Positions 58,858-64,000 of a DNA stretch of 64,000 nucleotides are shown here, piece by piece. Numbering within the stretch: the first letter of the stretch is position 1; the number at the start of each line of letters is the position of its first letter. The notes beneath the pieces were generated by a model. The model saw only the letters and a program-made list of their open reading frames with translations. It did no database searches and was not told the DNA's origin. The translations under genes and the position numbers were made by a program. Origin of the DNA: Lachnoanaerobaculum saburreum DSM 3986 (GTDB taxonomy: Bacteria; Bacillota; Clostridia; Lachnospirales; Lachnospiraceae); assembly GCF_000185385.1 (NCBI RefSeq), contig NZ_GL622296.1:2863223-2927222 (forward strand), in the 5' to 3' direction.

Positions 58858-59571
58858 TTATCCGGGTTTTCTTACTTCTATACCCTTAGATTCTATATTC
58901 TTTCTTATCGCAAGCATTTGAATATCTGTACCTGCTATTACATCTGCACATTCTTTCAGCTGTCTTTCCACATCCTCCGAGTCAATAAACTCTTTCTTAT
59001 ACTTCAACTGATGATCAAGGCTTGCCCAAAAATCCATAGCAATTGTTCTTATCTGTACTTCCACTCTCATAGGTTGCTTTTTATCTGAAAAAAATACAGG
59101 TATTTCAACAATAAGATGATATGAGCGATATCCGTTTTCTTTAGGTTTCTTTATATAGTCTTTGACTGCAACCAGCTTTACATCATCCTGTCTTGTTAAC
59201 ATATCCGCCACTTCATAGATATCATCAAGGAATGAACAAATAACTCTGATGCCTGCCACATCATCAAGATTTTTCACTATTGATTCAAGTGTCAGAGGAA
59301 GCCCGCGTCTTTTTAACTTTTCCACTATGCTCTTGGGCTTTTTTACTCTGGACTTTATCATCTCAATAGGATTTCTCCTGTTCTTTACTGAAAGCTCATC
59401 ATTCAAAACTTCAAGCTTTGTCTTTACTTCTCTGATTGCACATGTGTACATCATCATTGCTTCTTGAAATTTTTGTGCCATTTCATGTATTTCATCCGGT
59501 ATCTGTACCAAATCAGGAACCTGTACAATGGACTGTTCCAACTCATTATTCGGATTATTTGATATATACAT
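58858..59571 (-). CDS. Small alarmone synthetase (RelA/SpoT synthetase domain only)
   Basis: 237 aa. Only the (p)ppGpp synthetase domain is present, as in YjbM/YwaC: RRGLPLTLESIVKNLDDVAGIRVICSF, YIKKPKENGYRSYHLIVEIPV and MRVEVQIRTIAMDFWASLDHQLKYK. No hydrolase domain and no TGS/ACT region. It makes pppGpp/ppGpp in the cytoplasm, usually under transcriptional control. The ATG at 59571 with GGGAGAT is preferred over 59613. Confidence 0.92.
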   Translation of the reverse strand: MYISNNPNNELEQSIVQVPDLVQIPDEIHEMAQKFQEAMMMYTCAIREVKTKLEVLNDELSVKNRRNPIEMIKSRVKKPKSIVEKLKRRGLPLTLESIVKNLDDVAGIRVICSFLDDIYEVADMLTRQDDVKLVAVKDYIKKPKENGYRSYHLIVEIPVFFSDKKQPMRVEVQIRTIAMDFWASLDHQLKYKKEFIDSEDVERQLKECADVIAGTDIQMLAIRKNIESKGIEVRKPG

Positions 59572-59616
59572 AAGATCTCCCGCCCGGATGTGGACAAAAC
59601 CTGCCCACATCAAATT

Positions 59617-60387
59617 TTATTTTAAAATAGAATCCGCCGCTTCATCAAGCCATGGTGCCTGTACATATTCTACAAGGCCGGCATCAACTTGCTTTGCCAC
59701 CTCAGGGTCAATCGGAATCTTTGCTAAAACCTTAATTCCCTCTTCTTTTGCAATCTCATCAATATGGCTCTTTCCAAATATCTCATGTCTGTGTCCACAG
59801 TCAGGACATTCAAAATAGCTCATATTCTCAACTATACCCAATATAGGTACATTCATCTTCTTTGCCATATTTACAGCCTTTGTAACAATCATTGAAACAA
59901 GTTCCTGCGGACTTGTAACTATGATAATTCCGCTTACAGGTATGGACTGAAATACTGTAAGCGGAACATCTCCCGTTCCGGGAGGCATATCTACAAACAT
60001 ATAGTCAATATTGTTCCAGAGAGTATCTTTCCAAAACTGCTTTACAACACCTGCAATCACAGGACCTCTCCATATAACAGGGTCTGTCTCATTCTCAAGG
60101 ATAAGATTTGTACTTACTACACTGATTCCTGTACTTGTAACGGCAGGAACCATCAGCTCATCATATGTAACACCAAGCTTTCCGCTTAAACCGAATGCCT
60201 TAGGTATTGAAGGACCTGTAATATCCGCATCTATGATACCTACTCTAAAACCCTTTGACATAGCCTTTATAGCCATAAGAGATGTCACAAGGCTCTTACC
60301 TACTCCTCCCTTTCCTGAAACAATACCTATTACTTTATTTACACTGCTTTGTGGGTCGAGCTCTTCCCTGAATTCATTATTTGCCAT
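59617..60387 (-). CDS. Mrp/NBP35-family ATP-binding protein
   Basis: 256 aa. A deviant Walker A, GIVSGKGGVGKSLVTSL, begins about 20 residues in. Further motifs are GIIDADITGPSIPKAFG, DYMFVDMPPGTGDVPLT and ECPDCGHRHEIFG, whose CxxC can hold an iron-sulfur cluster in the dimer. It likely carries Fe-S clusters to target proteins. The start is uncertain: 60387 gives a family-like N-terminus (MANNEFREELDPQSSV) but no good ribosome site, and the frame stays open to 60459. Confidence 0.9.
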   Translation of the reverse strand: MANNEFREELDPQSSVNKVIGIVSGKGGVGKSLVTSLMAIKAMSKGFRVGIIDADITGPSIPKAFGLSGKLGVTYDELMVPAVTSTGISVVSTNLILENETDPVIWRGPVIAGVVKQFWKDTLWNNIDYMFVDMPPGTGDVPLTVFQSIPVSGIIIVTSPQELVSMIVTKAVNMAKKMNVPILGIVENMSYFECPDCGHRHEIFGKSHIDEIAKEEGIKVLAKIPIDPEVAKQVDAGLVEYVQAPWLDEAADSILK

Positions 60388-60522
60388 ATTAAAACCGCAT
60401 AGTTCTAAGCCTATGATTTCCTTTCTTACTAAATTATATAATACCGGATTGCCCATCAATCACAGTACAATATTATTATACTAAAAGACTCTAAATTTTT
60501 CCATGTATTAATCTGTTATCAC

Positions 60523-63500
60523 TTAGATTTTCTCTACTATCTTTACATTCTCACTTCCAAGTCTTTGTGATAAAATCTCACAAGCCTCGCTTGCAGGCAC
60601 ACACCACTCACCTCCGAGATCCTTTTTTGCCCTCTCCTTTTTTAGATAAATGATGACGCTGTCATTTCCGTTTAATGTTCCGATATCTGTCAGCAGGTTA
60701 CCAAGGTCCTCTTCATAGCTTGCCTTGTCGGCATACTGTATCCAAAGTTCTTTCTTCACTCTTCCAAACTCTCTCACAGTCTCAACAATCAGCTTTCCTT
60801 CTTCCTCACCTGAAGTATCCACTCTGCCCTTTACAAAGACCTTTCCGCCTTCTGTCAGCTCACTTCCATAGCTTTCAAAAGCTTTCGGAAATACTACAAG
60901 TTCGATTCTGCCATACATATCTTCCAATGTACATATAGCCATCATATCGCCTTTTTTTGTAAATCTTTTATTTACCTCACTAAGCAGACCGCCGACTACC
61001 ACCTTTCTGCCTGACTCAATCAAAATATTGCCGTCCTCATCAGGATAAAAGTCTATACTTCTGACATCGGTATATTTCTCAAGCATTGTGATATATTCTT
61101 CAAGAGGATGACCGCTGACATACATTCCGAGTACTTCCATCTCATACTTTAACAGTTCTTCTTTTTTGTATTCATCTATATGTATCATCTCAGACACAAA
61201 ACTGTCTCTATCATCTTTATCCACCACATCAAAAAATGATATCTGACCCGGAATAACCGCCTTACTCTCCTTAGACTTCTTATCTATAAGAAGCTCCGCA
61301 TTCAAAATCTTTTCATGTCTGTTTCCTGCTAAACCGTCAAGTGCACCTGCCTTTATAAAGCTTTCAATACTTCTCTTATTTAAATCTTTTTGCGGTAATC
61401 TGTTTATAAAATTTTCAAGTGTCAGATACCTTCCGTTCAGTGTGCGCTCTCTTACAAGCACATCAGCTACAGCCTTTCCCACACCCTTTATAGTTGCAAG
61501 TCCGAATCTGATACCGTCCTTATCCACACTGAAAGCCCCCTCACCAAGGTTTACATCAGGCGGCAAAATCTTAATGCCCATGTCTGTAAGACTGCCCATA
61601 TACTCAGACAGTTTGGCAGGATTGTCACTGACTGAAGTAAGTGATGCCGCCATAAATTCTTTCGGATAATAATACTTTAAATATGCAGTCTGATATGAAA
61701 TAACAGCATAACAGGCGGCATGTGATTTGTTGAAGGCATAGCTTGCAAAATCAATCATCTCATCAAAGATCCTGTTTGCCACTTTTTCATCTATACCGTT
61801 TTTTATACATCCTTTGATTTTTTTTTCTTCATTGCCATAGATAAAATTTTTCCTCTCCATCTCCATAACATGAGCTTTTTTCTTACTCATTGCACGGCGA
61901 ACCTCATCACTTCCACCCATAGTATAACCTGCAAGATCTCTTACGATTTGCATTACCTGCTCCTGATATACAATACAGCCGTAAGTCGGCTCAAGTATGG
62001 AAATAAGTTTTGGAGTATCATAGCTTACCTTGCCCTTTGAATTCTTTCCGTCAATATATTTCGGGATAAAATCCATAGGTCCCGGACGGTACAAAGAGAT
62101 ACCTGCTATAATATCTTCCAAATTTTCAGGCTTTAACCTTTTCATAAAGTTTTGCATTCCACCGCTCTCAAGCTGAAATACCGCATCGGTCTTTCCTGTA
62201 GAAATGAACTCATATACCTTCTTATCCGAATAGTCTATTTTTTTGAGATCAATATCCACGCCGTGATTTTTCTTTATCATCTCCAAGGCGTTTTGAAGTA
62301 CCGTAAGTGTACGAAGCCCCAAAAAATCCATCTTCAAAAGTCCAAGCTCTTCCAAAGTGGTCATAGTAAACTGTGTAGTCACCGCATCATCAATTCCAAG
62401 TGCAAGCGGCACATACTCATCCACCGCTTTTTTTGATATTACAACACCTGCCGCATGTATACTGGCATGTCTTGGCAAGCCCTCAAGCTTTAAACTGTAG
62501 TCAATAAGCTCATGAACCACCTCATCACTGTCATAGAGTTCTTTCAGTTCCTTGTTTCTTTCAAGTGCCAGACTTAAAGTAATGTCCTTATCCCTCGGTA
62601 TCATCTTTGCAATACTGTCACATCTGGCATAAGGAATCTCCATAGCTCTGCCCACATCTCTGATAACACCTCTTGCCTGTAATGTACCGAATGTGATTAT
62701 CTGACATACCCGCTCACTGCCATATTTACCTACCACATAGTCAATGACCTCACCTCTTCTCTCATCTGCAAAGTCAACATCTATATCGGGCATTGATACT
62801 CTCTCAGGATTTAGAAATCTCTCAAAGATAAGATTGTACTTTATCGGATCTATATCTGTAATACCGAGACAATACGAAACAACACTGCCTGCTGCGGAGC
62901 CTCTTCCCGGTCCTACAGATATCCCTACACTTCGGGCATAATTTATATAATCCCACACTATCAAAAAGTAGTCTATATAGCCCATTGTCTCTATAACTCC
63001 AAGCTCATAGTACATTCTCTTTTCTATTTCTTCTCTGTTTTCATAATCTTTAGGGTAATTTCTTTCAAAACCGCTCTTACATAAGCTCTCCAAATATTCT
63101 CGGGCAGACAGATTATTCGGTACCGGATACTCGGGGAGCTTGGTCTCACCGAACTTTATTTCCACATTGCACATATCTGCAATCTTACCGGTATTTTCAA
63201 CAGCCTCAGGCGCATATGGGAACAGGGCTTTCATCTCATCTTCCGACTTTAAAAAGAATTGTCCGCCCTCATATCTCATTCTGTCCGGATCAGATACAGT
63301 CTTACCTGTCTGTATGCATAAGAGTATATCATGTGCTTTGGCATCCTCCGCATTGATATAGTGTATATCATTGGTTGCCACAAGCGGAATATCAAGCTCT
63401 TTACCTATCTTTACAAGTGACTGATTCACAAACTTTTGCTCCGGTATACCATGATTTTGCAACTCAAGATAGAAATTATCTTCACCGAAGAGATCCTTAT

Positions 63501-63981
63501 ACTTTTTGGCTACTTTTTTTGCTTCCTCTTCTCTCCCTCTTGATATAAGCTTCGGAATCTCTCCTGCAAGACAGGCCGAAAGTGCTATTATCCCCTCATG
63601 ATATTCTTTCAGCAGTTCAAAATCTATTCTGGGTTTATAATAAAATCCTTCTGTAAAGCCTTTTGAAACTATCTTTGTCAGATTTTCATAGCCTTTATTA
63701 TTTTTTGCCAATAAAATAAGATGATAGTATCTATCACCCTGCTTTGCCTGTTTTTCAAATCTTGATGAAGGGCTTACATATACCTCACATCCAAGTATAG
63801 GCTTGATACCGTTTGCCTTGGCTTCTTTATAAAAATCAATGACCCCATACATTACACCATGGTCTGTGATAGCCAGTGAAGCCATGTTCAGTTTTTTTGC
63901 ACGACTTATTATCTCTTTTATCTTACAGGATCCGTCAAGCAGTGAATATCCTGTATGTACATGTAAATGTGTAAAAGACAT
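60523..63981 (-). CDS. dnaE: DNA polymerase III subunit alpha (DnaE1 type)
   Basis: 1152 aa, complete. The PHP domain is N-terminal (FTHLHVHTGYSLLDGSCKI; ALAITDHGVMYG). The polymerase palm has PDIDVDFADERRGEVIDYV with the catalytic Asp pair and GPGRGSAAGSVVSYCLGI; the HhH region (LPQKDLNKRSIESFIKAGALD) and an OB domain (VVVGGLLSEVNKRFTKKGDMMAICTLED) follow. Replicative polymerase. AAGGAGGATT precedes the start. The 19 bases to the window edge are its leader. Confidence 0.97.
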   Translation of the reverse strand: MSFTHLHVHTGYSLLDGSCKIKEIISRAKKLNMASLAITDHGVMYGVIDFYKEAKANGIKPILGCEVYVSPSSRFEKQAKQGDRYYHLILLAKNNKGYENLTKIVSKGFTEGFYYKPRIDFELLKEYHEGIIALSACLAGEIPKLISRGREEEAKKVAKKYKDLFGEDNFYLELQNHGIPEQKFVNQSLVKIGKELDIPLVATNDIHYINAEDAKAHDILLCIQTGKTVSDPDRMRYEGGQFFLKSEDEMKALFPYAPEAVENTGKIADMCNVEIKFGETKLPEYPVPNNLSAREYLESLCKSGFERNYPKDYENREEIEKRMYYELGVIETMGYIDYFLIVWDYINYARSVGISVGPGRGSAAGSVVSYCLGITDIDPIKYNLIFERFLNPERVSMPDIDVDFADERRGEVIDYVVGKYGSERVCQIITFGTLQARGVIRDVGRAMEIPYARCDSIAKMIPRDKDITLSLALERNKELKELYDSDEVVHELIDYSLKLEGLPRHASIHAAGVVISKKAVDEYVPLALGIDDAVTTQFTMTTLEELGLLKMDFLGLRTLTVLQNALEMIKKNHGVDIDLKKIDYSDKKVYEFISTGKTDAVFQLESGGMQNFMKRLKPENLEDIIAGISLYRPGPMDFIPKYIDGKNSKGKVSYDTPKLISILEPTYGCIVYQEQVMQIVRDLAGYTMGGSDEVRRAMSKKKAHVMEMERKNFIYGNEEKKIKGCIKNGIDEKVANRIFDEMIDFASYAFNKSHAACYAVISYQTAYLKYYYPKEFMAASLTSVSDNPAKLSEYMGSLTDMGIKILPPDVNLGEGAFSVDKDGIRFGLATIKGVGKAVADVLVRERTLNGRYLTLENFINRLPQKDLNKRSIESFIKAGALDGLAGNRHEKILNAELLIDKKSKESKAVIPGQISFFDVVDKDDRDSFVSEMIHIDEYKKEELLKYEMEVLGMYVSGHPLEEYITMLEKYTDVRSIDFYPDEDGNILIESGRKVVVGGLLSEVNKRFTKKGDMMAICTLEDMYGRIELVVFPKAFESYGSELTEGGKVFVKGRVDTSGEEEGKLIVETVREFGRVKKELWIQYADKASYEEDLGNLLTDIGTLNGNDSVIIYLKKERAKKDLGGEWCVPASEACEILSQRLGSENVKIVEKI

Positions 63982-64000
63982 AATCCTCCTTCTTAAACTT

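Overview
The window looks like a chromosome segment of a low-GC, strictly anaerobic member of the Clostridia, most likely Lachnospiraceae. The supporting genes are an anaerobic ribonucleotide reductase (NrdD/NrdG) behind NrdR boxes, a TRAP importer, a YesMN-type two-component system, an lplB/lplC-type sugar ABC importer, class II fumarase, DUF421/DUF3290 genes and a SipW-type secreted protein. Placement below family (for example an oral Lachnoanaerobaculum-like organism) is only a guess. No rRNA, phage, insertion sequence, integrase or CRISPR array was seen. The genes look native and most have strong AGGAGG-type ribosome sites.

Layout. 1-4.1 kb: truncated sugar-binding lipoprotein, secreted SipW-type repeat protein, NADH oxidase. 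4.3-9.6 kb: TRAP importer dctPQM with a YesM/YesN-type sensor and regulator. 9.7-15.7 kb: DAHP synthase, nrdG and a papain-like protein in one operon, divergent from tyrS; nrdD converges on tyrS from the far side. 16.2-18.4 kb: duplicated DUF421 genes around a DUF3290 gene, then an HD hydrolase. 18.5-21.6 kb: amino-acid ABC importer. 22-27.3 kb: Nudix, OhrR-like regulator, glutathione peroxidase, trxB, trxA, Na+/amino-acid symporter, tcdA. 27.6-29.2 kb: TetR regulator and a PadR/DUF2812 pair. 29.4-37 kb: ABC importer plus GH32 fructosidase, divergent from a LacI regulator, a YesL protein and an unknown membrane protein. 37.3-43 kb: metNIQ and trkAH. 43-64 kb: mainly single-gene housekeeping functions (CHAP hydrolase, CvfB, thioesterase, class I amidotransferase, tRNA-Gln, degenerate GH13, ABC-F, exonuclease III, aminotransferase, pgeF, yraN, rnhB, rbgA, lepB, fumC, MATE pump, alarmone synthetase, Mrp, dnaE).

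How parts work together. Redox defence is clustered: a thiol-sensing MarR regulator beside glutathione peroxidase, with thioredoxin and its reductase next door. The GH32 locus imports a fructoside intact and hydrolyses it inside the cell; perfect 16-bp palindromes in the divergent intergenic region suggest control by the linked LacI protein. The aromatic pathway entry enzyme and tyrosyl-tRNA synthetase share a back-to-back promoter region.

The strongest unexplained signal is a roughly 190-bp non-coding element present twice (27.4 and 37.0 kb), about 90% identical. It has two conserved hairpins, a terminator-like end on the minus strand and a CUCCUCC anti-Shine-Dalgarno stretch. Other notable points are a GH13 protein that has lost all catalytic residues, a DUF421 copy whose 3' end is formed by a terminator, and a secreted GSSX-repeat protein ending in a poly-arginine tail. 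All identifications come from reading the sequence; no database search was run.
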